Below, piece after piece: positions 10,207 through 23,754 of a stretch of DNA of 64,000 nucleotides (position 1 is its first letter; each line of letters begins with the position of its first letter). Source of the stretch: Spirodela intermedia (Eukaryota; Streptophyta; Magnoliopsida; Alismatales; Araceae); assembly GCA_902729315.2 (NCBI GenBank), contig LR746272.1, positions 1,929,035 through 1,993,034 of the forward strand, written 5' to 3'. The notes under the pieces were generated by a model that was given only the letters and a program-made list of their open reading frames with translations, made no database searches and had not been told where the DNA came from. Position numbers and translations under genes: made by a program.

Positions 10207-13093
10207 TCACTGGCCGCCATCCCCGGGCTCGCGCTTCGGTGCCTCTTTGATCTCGTCCCCCACGTCGTCCTGGAAGCAACTTAGGAATCGTCAACCCACC
10301 ATGGCCACGTGGCATAAGAGTCAACGGATGTGGATGAGCCGGAGGAAAACCAACCGTTATGTCGGAACTCCAGAGGGTTAGGTTGTCCCTGAGGAGCTGC
10401 ATGATCAATGTGCTATCCTTATAAGACTCCTCCCCCAGAGTGTCGAGCTCTGAGATAGCCTCGTCAAAGGCCTGCACAGACAGCAGCTGAGGTAAATCTC
10501 GGGGAGGAGAAAGGAACTATGTTGACTGAACTATCAGAAATCACATAGAATGAGACTCTTAATACAAGGGGATCACAGCCAGCAGACACCATTTCCTTTG
10601 GGGTCCATTCATTGGGTTGACCTCCATTGAGGTTTGCTTCAAGGCCAGGCCAAGGAGTTCAACCCATCAAGCACAAATCTCCATGGTAGGTTTATTTTCG
10701 TCTAGAACCAAGCTCTACTGATTACAGCTATTCTAAACAAATGACGAAGGGCCAAGTGTCAAGTCCCAATAGGAGGGAAATCTTGGAAACACACAAGCGT
10801 TTCTTGAGAGTTTTTTTTTTCCTTTTTTTTTTCTATTTTCTTTTCAATGTTCCCACCCCCTGAAGTCAACTGGCAGGGATCACTTCGGAAATTAGCAATC
10901 TTATATGCTTTCAATGCCTCACTATTAAAAACTCAACAGTTGAATTCCTCACTATAAAAACCACTGAAAAACACAATGGCATGACGTTTTGGGGGGTTTA
11001 GTTATTATAACAAAGCATGGGGGTGAAAAATGTCAAATCAAAAGTTCATCGTCGCAAAAAAAACAAAGCATGCGATGTTCAAAAGAGCATAAAAAATAAC
11101 TAAATAGGCAGGCCTGATGAAAACCTTAAAAAATAAGAGTCTTCCCCGAGAAGTTATTCTTAATGGAGCAAATGGGAGAAACTAAGAGAGGAGATGATGG
11201 GAAATCACAGCATTTTCACTTGACAATCATTTCAATCATATTGTTTTCCAAATGCCTGAGAAGTATCCTTCACAAACTGGATACTCATCGTAACAAATAA
11301 TTTAGCTATACTAGGCTAAACTGAGCATTTACCTAGTAAAACGTAATTGCTGTCATTACACATAGAAACAGCCCGACAACGCCATATAGACTGTAATGAT
11401 GACAAATGTAAACAAAAATGCTCAACATTTCCGCTAAAAGCCTACCCAGAAAGGGTGACCAGAAAATAAACTAATTTTACAACCGGAAACGTCAAAAGAA
11501 ACCGTAGCAATATTTATCACGTTGCACCAGCAGAGAACAAAGTATTCAGTACCACAGGACGATGCAACACTTGTTTGATGTCAGTCATGAACATAATTGA
11601 TTTTATCGCATAAGTTTATTGATTAGATGAAGATCGCACCAAATGGTGATAGCTCATATTAGATGAAAAAATTGACCCTGAAAATTGTAACAAGTAAGAA
11701 ACTAAGAGAAAAGCTTTCCAACGATTCAACAACAAACAAACATGAATAAAAAAAATTGGGCCCAATAATGTTCCTCTGGCTTCTTGGAATCTTGAAAACG
11801 CATTTTGGGACGTTATATGGACCAGTCGTCCAAATAGTAGTAGTATCCTTAAGAGAACAAGTGGCATAAGATTTGAGAAATAGGTTGGTAGAGAAGAATC
11901 CCCTATCTGGTACAAATATGACTGCAAACAGCTCATTTCATACAAATTTTACTCAAAGTTGTTAATAAAACGAAATTTATTTTCTTTCATACCAAAAAAA
12001 TGGAATCTATGAAAATATGTCTATTTTCGGTACATTTACCAGGAAAATATATCCAATGGGCAAAGAAGAATAAAATTTGAGATACAGAAGATACAAAAAA
12101 ATGGGTCTAATGGCAAAAAAAGACCATAAAATCAAGGGATGGCCCAACTGCTAGAATCACGAGGTAGTAGACATAAGCACGAATCTAGCATGGCAATGAA
12201 ACATCATGACAGAAACTTATAATCAACAAGAAAATATTGTAATTCTTTCATAATTACGCGACTTATTTGTTTGGAGAAGAGAAATGACAACACTTACTTG
12301 CTTTGCAAGACTACAGGCACGATCAGACGAGTTCAGAATCTCATAATAGAAAACAGAGAAGTTCAGTGCAAGCCCAAGTCTGATGGGATGCGTAGGCGCA
12401 AGGTCAGCTAACGCGATGTCCTTCAATCATTTAAAAAGAACGTTAGAGAGGGCAACATACCCACCGATACAGAATCAGAAAGTCTGGGAGTAGCAAATAA
12501 ACAAATTCGTGCAAAAGGGTCCACCTGGGCAGATTTGTACGCCAGAAGAGTGTTCTCAGCGGCCTCCTTCCTATCAGCGCCAGTCTTGAATTCAGCGAGG
12601 TACCTGGAAAGATTAGAACAGCTTCAGCGGGCGGAATCTGAAACCGCCACCATGAGGGCCTTCTACTGGATTGGCCATATTCCAACCTGTGATAGTCTCC
12701 CTTCATCTTGAGATAGAAGACCTTAGACTCTGCGGCGCCGGCAGAGGGGATGAGGTGGGACTCGAGCAGTTTCAGGATCCCGTCGCAGATCTTGCTAAGT
12801 TCAGTCTCGATATTCCCCCTGTACTCCTTGATCGTGGCGACGTGATCCTCATTGCCTCGGCTCTCTTCCTTCTGCTCGATGGAGGAGATGATACGCCACG
12901 AAGCACGACGAGCACCGATGACGTTCTTGTAGGCTACAGAGAGGAGGTTGCGCTCCTCCACGGTCATCTCCTCTGCATCCACTGCCTTGACAACTTTCTC
13001 CATGAATTCGACCATCTCCTCGTACCGCTCGGCCTGCTCAGCAAGCTTAGCCATGTAGACATTTTCGTCCCTGGACGACTCAGCCGGCGACAT
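10207..13093 (-). CDS. 14-3-3 protein (general regulatory factor)
   Basis: 14-3-3 dimers bind phosphoserine/threonine motifs and control the activity and location of client proteins such as the H+-ATPase, nitrate reductase and transcription factors. On the minus strand the exons are 13093-12687, 12603-12525, 12420-12298, 10471-10355 and 10269-10207, giving 262 residues, normal for the family. Hallmarks are [60 protein letters not shown] and [15 protein letters not shown]; the phosphopeptide-binding Lys/Arg/Tyr positions look intact. The tail [20 protein letters not shown] is typical of plant non-epsilon isoforms. Intron 3 is long (1.8 kb). The donor after exon 4 (ACG before GTTGGT) is weak, so the junction there is the least certain. 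The gene is head-to-head with the unrecognised gene starting at 14280. Confidence 0.94.
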
Positions 13094-14279
13094 CTTGAGC
13101 TATCTCCACGGAAAAACTCACTTCTCTGTGCCGAAACTTGTACTTCTGCGTATCAAATGAGATCCATTGTAGATTAGAACTGGAGAACTACAAAATAAAT
13201 GTCATTAAATAGGAGAAATATCGACCACCCCCCCCCCCCCACCAGAAATATATCGTTTTTTTAAAAAAAAAATATCAGAACGCGATAGCGGACATTCTCG
13301 CGAAAGATTCAAATATTTATTTGGACAGAGGGAAAAGAACCAAGAGGAAAAAAATCAAGGAAAACTAGGTAAGCTCAAACAATCCGCATTTTCCCCGCAG
13401 AAAAAAAAACGAGAAATGACTCGGAAATTCCACCGACGCTAAAGAAACCATGATCAAACCACGGGATCAGACTGTAACGCCCGATCCACAGACGGATCCT
13501 ACAGCACGAAGAGAAGAGACGGGAAATCTACCGCAACAGCGCAAACCCTAGCTCTCTTCCTGTTGAGAGACCAGTGATGACGAAGGGTAGAGAAAGAGGG
13601 GAAGATGAAGAATCGAGCCTTCAAGTTGCCTCGTCCTATGTCACCGAAAATAATCGAATCAGCAGTTGACACGTAGCAGACGCCAGCCTGACAAAATTCG
13701 GCCCACAACCCCACTGGGCCGTGACGACCGACTGGGCCCACTAAGGAAAAGCAGTCTGCGTTAAAAGACTCGGAACCAGCGCATGACCACGCGGCGACGA
13801 GTGGGTCGGTGTCCGCATGTGGACATTTTAAAATATATTATTTTACAAATGTTACTTTAAATAACCCCTAGAGATTCAGAAATTGGGGAATGGTGCTTCC
13901 TTGCGCGTGAATGCTTTGACGTAGACATATCACGTGATTCCCACGACCGAATAGATAAGATCGACAGCTGGCTGGCCCAACCGTGAGCAAACTCGGAAAG
14001 CGGCGACTCGCTGAACGGCGACGCTGGGGAATCGGTCTGGTGGCCCGGCGAGACGCGGTCAAAGTGAGCCCCACTTTTACGGCGACCAGCCGCCATCTTT
14101 TGACTAACAATATCTATCGCGGACTTGTAGTAATAGTCTGACCGGACTGTTAATCCGCTGGCCCGCGGTTAATCCGAACGGGGTTTTCCTGACCCGTTAT
14201 ACCGAGAATGAACCGGAAATCGACCCGATAACCGACCCAAACTGTTTCTAGCAAACCTAACTACGTCGGCGCTACGGCG
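13094..14279. promoter_or_regulatory. Shared upstream region of the 14-3-3 gene and the gene at 14280
   Basis: About 1.2 kb separate the two divergent start codons. The 14-3-3 leader and possible leader introns should lie in the left half. There is a C-run near 13228-13240. No convincing gene or TATA box was seen. A bidirectional promoter is inferred from geometry alone. Confidence 0.4.
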
Positions 14280-16945
14280 ATGGAGTTGGCCGGCGGATCG
14301 AAGAGAGTCTCTGTGGGACGGGGGAGGGCGCAGCGGAGGCGGCCGGGCGGCGGCGGCGGTCGAGTAGCGAGTGGTGCGCAGTCCCGACATTCCGTCCGTA
14401 AGTTTATAGGGAGAATCCTGATAGGATTCGGCGTGAGTCAATTCCAAGTCTAGCTCAATCGCCCCATCATTTTAGTATTGAACTATCGAATTTATTTTCG
14501 TGATTCGTTTATGATTCTTGTTCCAAATCTTTCAATGTGGATTGTAGTTTCATGTTCCTTTATTTGTGTGGCGACCTTGTTATTTTGTGTTCCAGGTGAA
14601 GCATACAAGATGGTTAAACAAGGTTCTGGTGCCGAAGTGATTTACGATACTTCTCATGCATATGGCCGTAGATCAGGTTCCGGATCATATGCCAATGAAT
14701 GGCGCAACTTCATGGTACGTTGCCTTTAAACGTGTACCCTGTTATTTGATCTTCGTCGTGAGCTGAAATTATGCATCGATCAGAGTATTCTGTTACTGGT
14801 AACCCTATAGGACTTGCGTTTCAAAGATTAAGCAACCATGAGAACTTATGCTTCATAAGGGAGAGTAGATAGGCCCCCCTGGCTGCTGCCAAAAATTGTG
14901 ACATGGGTCCACTTCCGCAGCCTCCTACCGAGAGTTAGAGCCCAGTATTTCGAAAAGCTTCACCACTATGATCGAATGGAATGACGGGTCATATCCTTGT
15001 CTTGCCACCATTGAAATGGAAATAGGAGCTCACTTTTTCGATCTTGCTCCATCACTGTGCATCCTTTTCCGTTGTAGTTACTCTAGTGTTTAATAGTTTT
15101 TCATTTATTCTTTCCGCACCAAATTCTTGATCGTAATTCTTAGAGAATTATAATTCATGTAGTGCCACCGACTCCTTTCAAGTTATTCATCATATTGTCA
15201 ACTTCGATCTTTCTTTTCTCCTTCTTCAGAAATGTCTCCAAGTGCCTCTCAGTTCATGTGGGTGCTATATCGGATCAGTTTTTATAGTGCAGTGGTCATG
15301 CTGCGGCCTCAACTGGTCTAATTGGATGGAGAAAACTTAGCATCCAGTGGCTGCCACTTGGCTATGGTATTCTCACAGAGTGGTGGCTTGCTTAGGGTAA
15401 TGACAAGAGCAAGACATCCTGGTGCATTTGCCAAGGCCCAAATTGCTTTACATCCTTCCTTTTTAGCCTGTGTGATGCAAGTTCGTGGTGTGTGCTCTTC
15501 TCTGTCGAGTTGTGGTCTTCCCACTGGACATGGAAATACTATCTTTCATCCTTGAGTTACTCATGTTTCGTTCTCCCTTTAGTCCACTCTTCATCTTCAG
15601 TTTTTTTGGTCCACATATTGAGAATATGATTGGAGAAGATTATACACTAAGACTGGTGTACTTTTTTGGATTCTCTTTTCCATCCACTCTCCCCATTCTG
15701 TAACCCCGTACACTTTGCTACTTTTTGTCACGTTCTTTTCTTTTGGTTGACTTTTGCCCATATCAGTGGATCAATCCTGTGGTCATCCTCTATTATTCCC
15801 AATGCCCCAGCCTGTTAGACAGTTAGATCTCCTATTTTCGTTGACTTTCTTATCTCATGTGTGCAGTCATCAAACCTCACAGATATGTATCGGAAGGCAT
15901 CAACCAGTGAACCCGCAGACAATTCGGACTCCGAGGAAGAGGAAGTGGATATGATGAAGGTTCTCAAGGACATTGAGTACTTGGGTAGGTCCTTTTATGC
16001 TCACTTTTCTCACTTCAGTCCCAAGAATTTGACTGTGCTCTATCTGATCCTTTGCTGATCCATGCACGTCTGAATCATTGTTTATTATGTTAACCAACAA
16101 TGCAGATTCCGACTTCACTTGATGGTTTTTAGCTGGTTGTCATTGAGATAAACCACTGTTCACTTTAATGCATCCAATGCCGCATGCTCTGATATTCATC
16201 TAATGAGTGGGAGTTTGTAATGAGTTATTCCCATGATCAATAACTATGCGACTTTGTTATGATTCCATGAGCTTGCAAGGATTAAAAAACTAAAAATAGG
16301 TCTAATTTCCGTCTCATTCCAGCAATTCCTTTTATTCCTGAATTGATCCGCCAAACTGCCGCCCAGGTTCATCAACCATGAGCTGGAAGGAGAGGAAAGC
16401 AATGGAGAACCGCAAAGTTGTCTTCTTAGGTGGAAAGGTCAGACGACTCGATGCATTTGGGTCAACCATTCAATTCAAGGCCTGAACCCACTCTCCTGAA
16501 ACCCCGCCTTCTTCTTTGCAGCCTCCGAAGAGACAGAGGCTACCGCTGAGTGTGGCCAAGGTCCCCATGAAGAGGCAGAAGTTGAGAGAAGAGAAGAAAT
16601 TGCAGGAGGTGATTCCCCGCGCCGCTGATCCCACTCTTCATCTGCCTTAGAAATCTCTGCAAGTTCCTCAACGAAGACCCTACACTCTGTCTGCAGGATA
16701 TCCTTCTTGGGCGGTTTCAGAGGAAGAGGCGAGCTACTGAGCAGCATGACAAGCGGAGATCAGAGGGCGGTGTGTTGATGGCCAGTGATGGAGTCTTCAA
16801 GAAGGGCATACTGAACGTGAAGCACCTCCTTGGGGAGCCTAGCCAGCCAAGCAGGGAGGGCACCCGCAGTCTCAAGGCCATTGGCGGCGGGAGAAGGAAA
16901 GGTAAAGGGAATAAGAAGGGGAAGAAGAAAGGGAAGAAGCATTGA
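14280..16945 (+). CDS. Unrecognised basic, nuclear-type plant protein
   Basis: I do not recognise this family. Six exons (14280-14397, 14596-14714, 15867-15984, 16367-16437, 16522-16608, 16697-16945) have GT-AG borders and join in frame to 253 residues, which strongly supports a real gene. The N-terminus is Arg/Gly-rich. Next comes a well-ordered stretch reading IYDTSHAYGRRSGSGSYANE, an acidic patch (SDSEEEEVD), a segment SWKERKAMENRKVVFLGGK, and a basic PPKRQRLPLSVAKVPMKRQK resembling a bipartite nuclear localisation signal. The last exon has FKKGILNVKHLLGEP and an extreme Lys/Gly tail ending GKKKGKKH. The composition suggests a nucleolar or chromatin-associated protein, which is inference. 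The start could instead be a downstream Met in exon 2 (MVKQGSG), since exon 1 is GC-rich low complexity. Confidence 0.72.
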
Positions 16946-18743
16946 AGCTCTCCTCGTCTTCTTCCCTGTGATTCTTGATCGATAGATACAGAGGGTTTTG
17001 GCGATATCTTGGGTTGCTGTACAGATTGTGGGAGATCTCTCCCACGAGGGGATTTGACTTTCTTGGATTTATTTATTTTGTTAGTCAATTATCATCCTCT
17101 TGACTTCCTAAAATGACTTGATGAGCTGCTAAGATATGGCTAATGTGCCCCATTTTCGGAATTTCTTCGTCCACTTGGTGTAGGATAACTTCTTTTGGAA
17201 AGTTTACATTTTATTAAAATATCACAAAAATACAATTTTTACAAGAAATTTGAACCGAAGCAGATAAATTTATGGGTTCCTGTTGGCCTTTACTCTCAAC
17301 TGCGTGCCCCACAATGTTGCTTGACCAGGAGATCTAGTGACGTTGACTGGGGACCAGTCTCTGTCTTCTCTGGCCGCCTTTTATGAGCCATGATATTTAA
17401 TTCTTTATATAGTTGATTTTGTATTCCAAAAATATCATTTATATATATATAGTAAAGCGTACATGCATGCCTGGTCAATGACATTCACTTTGACCGATAA
17501 AAAATAATGAAGAAAAAAATCAAAATTAGCAAGCTCTTGCCAAAATTCCTTAGTCTGCTAGGTGAATGTTTTATGCCGTCATCCACAATCTACTGGTCAT
17601 TGAGAAAATAATGAAGAATTTTCTGAAAATAGTAGCATATTTTTTGCTATTTTTTCTCAATCTACTATTTTTTACCCATTTCATATCATCGTCAACTTAT
17701 TATAATGGTCTCAATACTTTAAAATAAGCTATTTATATCAATATGAATCTATTTTGGGGAATCAATTCCAACTATTCTTATTAAAAGACTAATTATGACC
17801 AAAATAAGTAAAAGTTGTAAATAAATGACGGCCATTAATAAATAAATCAATATAAAAATGGTTAAGGTAACTCGGTTCTTGTGGTCAATTAAAAATGTCT
17901 AGTCAAGATGTGGTTGACACAAAAAAGTTGAATAAATAGATTAATTTGAATAATTAGCACACCATAAAATGAACCCATTTATAATTATTCATAAAATATT
18001 TTTTCCGATTTTTATTTTATAGAAATAATAGTTTTAATCCTCTTGTCATAGAGGGGAGAGGAAATACACTATATATTGTTTTCAATATTTTATTGTCGAG
18101 ATATGCATTAAATAATGATATAAAAAAATAAAGTTACATATTATTCAATAGAGGGACTCGATGCTTAATACTTTTTCTATTGAGAGCTTATGGAGTGATC
18201 CGGGGGGATGCTATCTTGTTCCGGATCTTCAATGGGTCTACTAGACCCGTTGGGCCTGGCTTTAGCGGGGCGTCGGCCACCACAGTATGACGTGGTCGAT
18301 TGCCCACGTCCTGATTCTCACGAGTCCTTTTCTGACATAACATTTAAGACAACGCGGCAGTCCTGATTCGTAATTTTGAATGCAGGATGAGGGGCTTTAT
18401 GGGATTTGACTTTGTATTACCTATTTTATTGTGGTGCGATCCTGGCCGTTGATTCGGTCAATCATTACATGTACGCATCTCGAGGATCGACAGAGGGACA
18501 AGGAAAACCTATCGAAGACGGTCCGAAACCGTCCTGTTCAAAAATCCCCTCCTCTCTCTCTCTATCTCTCTCTCTGTCCATCTAATAGCCGCCCCTCGAC
18601 GGGTTTTTACGTGTCTCCGGCATCTCTACCGATCTGTATTCCTGCGCGAGGGATCTTTGATGTGTTAGGTTTTGGGATTTGTTGATCGAGCTCCATCTGC
18701 GGGGAGAGGAAAAGGAAGGATCGGAGAAGGGCGGCGGTCGGCG
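16946..18743. other. AT-rich intergenic region upstream of the BAH-Agenet gene
   Basis: The left part is the 3' flank of the preceding gene. From about 17.2 to 18.2 kb the DNA is AT-rich with no open frame worth noting. The right 500 bp become GC-richer and contain a CT tract at about 18551-18575, probably promoter and leader of the gene starting at 18744. I see no RNA gene. Confidence 0.5.
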
Positions 18744-19167
18744 ATGGTGAACAGGGCGGGAGGCTATGTGAGGTGGGAGGAGGTCGTAGTCTCCAAAGAC
18801 AAGGGGCGGCGAGAGGTGCACTATTACCTGGAGGACGCCAGCGGCGGGGTGGTTCTGGCGGTGGTGGGGAGGGAGAGGAGCGCCCGGCATATGTCCTATG
18901 CCGTGCCGGCTCTGTTCCTCCGGTCCTGGGGTGCGGATGCCCTGGTAAAGCTCCCGACGGTGCAGCAGTCGCCGACGTCCTCTATGATCTGTAGCACTAT
19001 AGGATCCGCCGCTAGCACCGTGTCTTCGTCGTCCCCTTCACCTCCATCATCCTCTTCGCCGCCCGCGGCCACCTTGTCTCTCAAGTGGCGTTCGAGAAGG
19101 GAGGTGATTGATTGGCTCTCTTCAGCCGTTTCAGGTGGGATCTCTCTCTTCCCCACAACACCTCCCC

Positions 19168-19207
<40 letters not shown>

Positions 19208-22200
19208 GTGACCCCCTGCGCGCTCACGTCTTCCTGTGCCGTTATCCTTCTCTTTGGATTGGAAATATAGGGCGGGGGATGCAAAGATGAATAAGTTGTT
19301 CAATCTTTCTCCCTATCAGGGGGATTTTTTCCCCCCCTTCGTGACCACCCCGTGACAGATTCGCCTTGGATTATTTTTTTCGTTTGGTTTCCGATTTCGA
19401 TTTCGTAGCCTGATCATTAGATTGTGGAGAGATCGTATTCGTTACGAGGTGAAGAGCTATTTGCATATTAGCTGATTTGTGGCCATGCGTGGATGAAATT
19501 GGGATTTTCGAACCTATTTTTGCCCATTCGAACCTCTTGCACCCTCGTGATCTGCGTGTCAGGATTTTGGCGTGTTGATTGATCCGTGAGTTTTCATCCT
19601 ATAACCGGTCCGGGTTGCTATCTGTCCTCGGGGTTCTAGGGTTTGTTGGGGATCCTTTTTGGGGTTATTCTTTGCGTTAACTCTTCGGGTCACGCGTAGC
19701 CACCAAGAAGAATCGCGACCCTCCCCAGCTTCCGTCGGGGCTATAACGTTTCCTTGGCATAACGGATATGGGTTTCAGAACTTCTAAATCGGGGACTTTT
19801 ACTCCTTTTGGTCCTCGTTTTCCTTGTCGATTGTTTTACCCTAGAGTTCTGAATGTCCTATCCCTTGCTGTTGGTGTACTTTTCCACGCCTCACTAGGGC
19901 GCCTTTCATGTAATAATAGTTGATCGGTGGAATCAAAATATCTTCTTCCTGTATTGATCCTCGTGTTTATGTGCCCTGCAGAAAGATTAGGCCCTTTTAG
20001 GCGTTCATGTTTAGTGGCCTGAACTTTTTCCTCAACGTATGTCGTATTACTTGTTGACTTTGTTTCTTCGGGCGAATTTATTTGCGATCTCCTGCCCTCT
20101 GCTTTGAATATCCCGTGTGCTTATATCCCAATGATCTTGTACTTTTAATGTTTCGGTGTCCAGAGGTGTATTCCACTCCGTGCCCTTTGATTATCCGTTC
20201 CGAAGTCTACTTCTTTGGCTTTCTCATCTATGGGGTGGGTTGTAATGATTTGAGCTCGCCTTCAAGTTTTCGGTTGATCAACTGGTTTCTTTTCCTTAAG
20301 AAATACAGCAAGTGTTGGGCACACAATAGTGTATCAACCCATTTAAATGGATAGACTAGACAAAGATACTGAACCACTCCCGATGTCTTCACGAGAACAG
20401 GTGCTCTACTTGTCGGTTGGCAAATCAGCTGGCTGGTGCACCTAAAGAGGCAGAGTTGGGCTAAGCGAAGTTTAATCTCCTAGATGACGATTATTGACGT
20501 GGGTACCGCTCGGAGGAGGATTAAGATGTTGAGAATTGGGATTTAAAGGATGTGATGCCACAGATTGGCTGCTATTCACCAGAAACTGCTTTTCTTGTGG
20601 CTCTAATCCTACCCTTCCGGTGGGAGATCACTTCCATCTCACATGTTGTGCGCTACACAAGAGTTTTTTGGTCTTAGACATGTTTAATTTGATTCGGTAT
20701 TCTGATGAATGGGGACTTTTTCTTGTGAAATTTATCTTATCGTTTTTTTCGGCTTTTTCCCCATTTTTTTTATTTTCCCCTGATTTAATTGATTTTTTTC
20801 AATGATAGGTCGATTCCCTTGTAGATTGCACAAAAGAAAAATTTCAATTTTTAAATAAATGCGCTAAAAATCCTCTTTTTCTGTCTCTATTTATTGTTTT
20901 CCATTGCTGTCAGCTATATATTGACTGATAGTCCAAAAACTTGTGTGGTGGAGCTCCTTTTAGATTATGCTAGTCTATCTCCCATCTGGATTTCATCTGT
21001 GACATGGTTCTTTTATTGACTTCCAACTTTTTTGGGATAAACGTGCTCACATTGTGCTTTCCAATGTACTTGCACCTTCAGGTTCTTTACTCCTTTCGAA
21101 CCCACTAGATGAACTGTGTAACAAAGAAGATGGGGTCATTGCAGATGACAGTGTATGGAAGGTAAATCATGGATTAATGTATACTGCGGTAGTCATATCT
21201 ATACGTTTGTTTATGTTACGATTTTTGTCCGCTCTTTCCGATCCAACGTAACATGATTTTTCCTTCTTATTCTTATCTCTCGTTCTCTTTCTCCCTCTCT
21301 CTATCATTCCAGCTCACGCCCTCTGAGAAGACAAGCCACAGATCGAGAAAATTTTCATGGTTAGGCTCTACCTGGACATGTAGTAAACAAAGAAAGCATT
21401 ACAGTGCTTTCTTTCAGCATGGAATTAAAATCTCTGTAAGTGGTTTTTATTGCTGCCGTTCCCCTGCATATTATCCTCTGCTTCAACCCATTTTCTCATT
21501 TGTGGGACTTTCTTTCTGATACCTCGCATCAGGTTCAGGACTTTGTGTATGTCATGGCCGAAGAGAATAAGAGGCGGGTTGCATATGTTGAGGACTTGTA
21601 TGAGGACCTTAAAGCAAGGAAGAAGGTCGTGGTACGATGGTTTCACCAAATTGATGAGGTTAATGTTATTTTGCCTCCCGATGTTAATGACAGAGAGATT
21701 TTCTTTTCTCTTTGTCTCCAAGATCTCAGTGTTGAATGCCTAGATGGGTTAGCAGCTGTCCTCAGTCCTCAGCATTTTAACAAGTATCTTGATGTGGGAG
21801 TAAACACCCCATGGAAGCCCTTTCTATGCCGTAGGCAGGTTGAGAATGGGGACGTCATCAAGCCTCTTGACATCACGAGTGTCCAGGGCTATTGGAAGCA
21901 GGCGGTTCTCAGATTCATGTTCTCACATGCCAGACTGCATTTAAAGTCAACCGAGTCAACGGCGCTCAACCTCTTTACATCAGATGAAGCTGACACTGGC
22001 AGAGTTTCAGACATCAAGCCCACGCGTAGGAGAGATTTGATCTGTGGGGAAGGTGCCAAGGGGAGCCTTCGGCTTAAATTTAGGCGTTTGGATGAAACCC
22101 ACCACTACCCACCCGCTCCTTTGCCCCCAAAGAAAAACCCTGGCCAGAAGAGGCAGCAGCTGCTCTCTCCTGGCCAATGCATTGAGGTTCTCTCACAGGA

Positions 22201-23238
22201 CAGTGGGTTGAGAGGCTGCTGGTTCCGTTGTGTTATCCTCAAGAGGTGTCAAGACAAGGTGAAGGTCAGGTACACCGACCTTCAAGATGCTGATGGAACT
22301 GGCCCTTTGGAGGTAACAGCTTTCGTCTTTTTTAATTTGTTTTAAAAATTATTCTGGGTAATCCTGACGGGTCAATCTGAGGTGCTTACGAGGGTAAACT
22401 TGATCTTCATATACAGGAATGGATTCTGGCACCAGGAGAAGTTGCAGCTGACAAACTGGGTATCAGGTTGCAGGGGAGGACTACGATCCGCCCCCAACTG
22501 CTGCCTCAGAGCAAAATATCCTCAGCAGTCTTCAATGTCGGGTCCATTGTCGATGCATGGTGGCATGACGGCTGGTGGGAAGGGGTCGTCTTGTCCAGAG
22601 AGGACGATTACACCATTCGTGTGTATTTCCCAGGTGAATTTTCATCCCAAAACGATCCTCCATATAATCTGGCTCAAGAAATCTATTATTTATTATTTAT
22701 TTTGTCTTATTCAGGAGAGCAAAGGACATCTGCATTTGAGCCACAAGACCTGAGACCGTCTCAGGATTGGTTTCACAACAGGTGGAACAGATTGAGAGAG
22801 CGGCCAGATATTGTCAGCTCCTTGCTTTCTGATTCCATCACGGAGGTCAATGGGGAAGACAGTGGGGGTTCTAACCCAGCCCCTCTGCATCGGGAATCGA
22901 ACGTGGATTCTCCGCCTGGGGATGTTGAGGATCCTCCCCGGATGGGGAAGAAGGAAGCAGATGTCCAGGACCTTGCACTGGACGACTTGTTCGGTCGCCT
23001 GAAGTGGAGATCCTCAAGGAAACGATGCGGGCGGGGATTTGCCCGGCGCAGGCAGAACTGGGCAGGAGACAGCGATGGAAGCAGCGACAGTAGCGGCCGC
23101 GGCTCAGCCGGCGACTCTTTGGGTTGCTTGAAGTTCTTGGCGCCGCCTCCATTGATGGCGGATAGCGAGGCCTGCAAGTTCAGAGGGGGCCGTTTGTTCG
23201 ACGACTCCACGGCCATCTCAAACCTGGTCGTGTCCTGA
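18744..23238 (+). CDS. BAH domain plus tandem Agenet (Tudor-like) domain chromatin protein
   Basis: The domain pairing matches the plant group annotated as agenet/BAH-domain proteins; BAH and Agenet modules read histone tails, so a nuclear chromatin-reader role is likely. Exons 18744-19134, 21082-21161, 21313-21435, 21533-22312, 22417-22633 and 22715-23238 join in frame to 704 residues. Residues 1-60 form a conserved lead-in (GYVRWEEVVVSKDKGRREVH). BAH lies at about 165-320 (VQDFVYVMAEENKRRVAYVE, VVVRWFHQIDEV, REIFFSLCLQDLSVECLDG). Agenet 1 is at about 405-465 (LLSPGQCIEVLSQDSGLRGC) and Agenet 2 at about 497-555 (VGSIVDAWWHDGWWEGVVLS). The C-terminus is Ser/Arg-rich and carries a conserved-looking LDDLFGRLKWRSSRKR. 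Intron 1 is 1.9 kb and begins with a CT repeat. It is tail-to-tail with the lipid-transfer gene. Confidence 0.88.
19165..19202 (+). repeat. (CT)n microsatellite at the start of BAH-Agenet intron 1
   Basis: A nearly pure CT dinucleotide run about 30 bp downstream of the exon 1 donor. Confidence 0.85.
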
Positions 23239-23754
23239 GGAGAAGGCGCCCATTTCTCTCGGTCCAAGTTCAGGAGGAGCGGGATCTGATCCAGCGTCTC
23301 TCCTGTTCTCTCCCTGGTACGCTAACATGCTTGAGGTATTCATGGTGCGATGTGCGTTTTTGATCCGTCCCCATGGTTGTTAGGGTTTGTATCTCGGCCT
23401 GGATGAGTCCGGCCAGTTGTATACTTGCAGTTCAGGGTTTAGGTATATCAGGGTGCCTCATTTAGTCTGCACCCATTAGAGGTATAGGGAGTGACCAGTG
23501 AGTGAGGCCTCTGTGATCCAGAGGCCGTGTAATTTTGTTTACTTTTCGCCCCAGTTAAGTTATCTTAGTTGTACTCTAATCTGATCCCCCCCCCCTGTTG
23601 TTGTTCTTCAGCTGTCGCTCTAAATCATTGTGATCTTCTTTCTGGGTGTGAATGCGAAAGATGAGTTTAACCAGATGCCAATGCTCCATTCATGTGGGTT
23701 TCAGATCTTGAAGAAGACACCATCATCTCCGGTGGGGATGAGATGAGATGTTCA
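23239..23754. other. 3' flanks between BAH-Agenet and LTPG genes
   Basis: No gene is visible. The stretch should hold both 3' UTRs of this convergent pair. A short C-run lies at about 23585-23594. Confidence 0.5.

Noticed and set aside
13857-14096. 79-codon minus-strand frame starting MAAGRRKSG between the divergent 14-3-3 and unknown genes
   Set aside because: No recognised domain, an unlikely position in a shared upstream region, and no supporting splice or regulatory signals.
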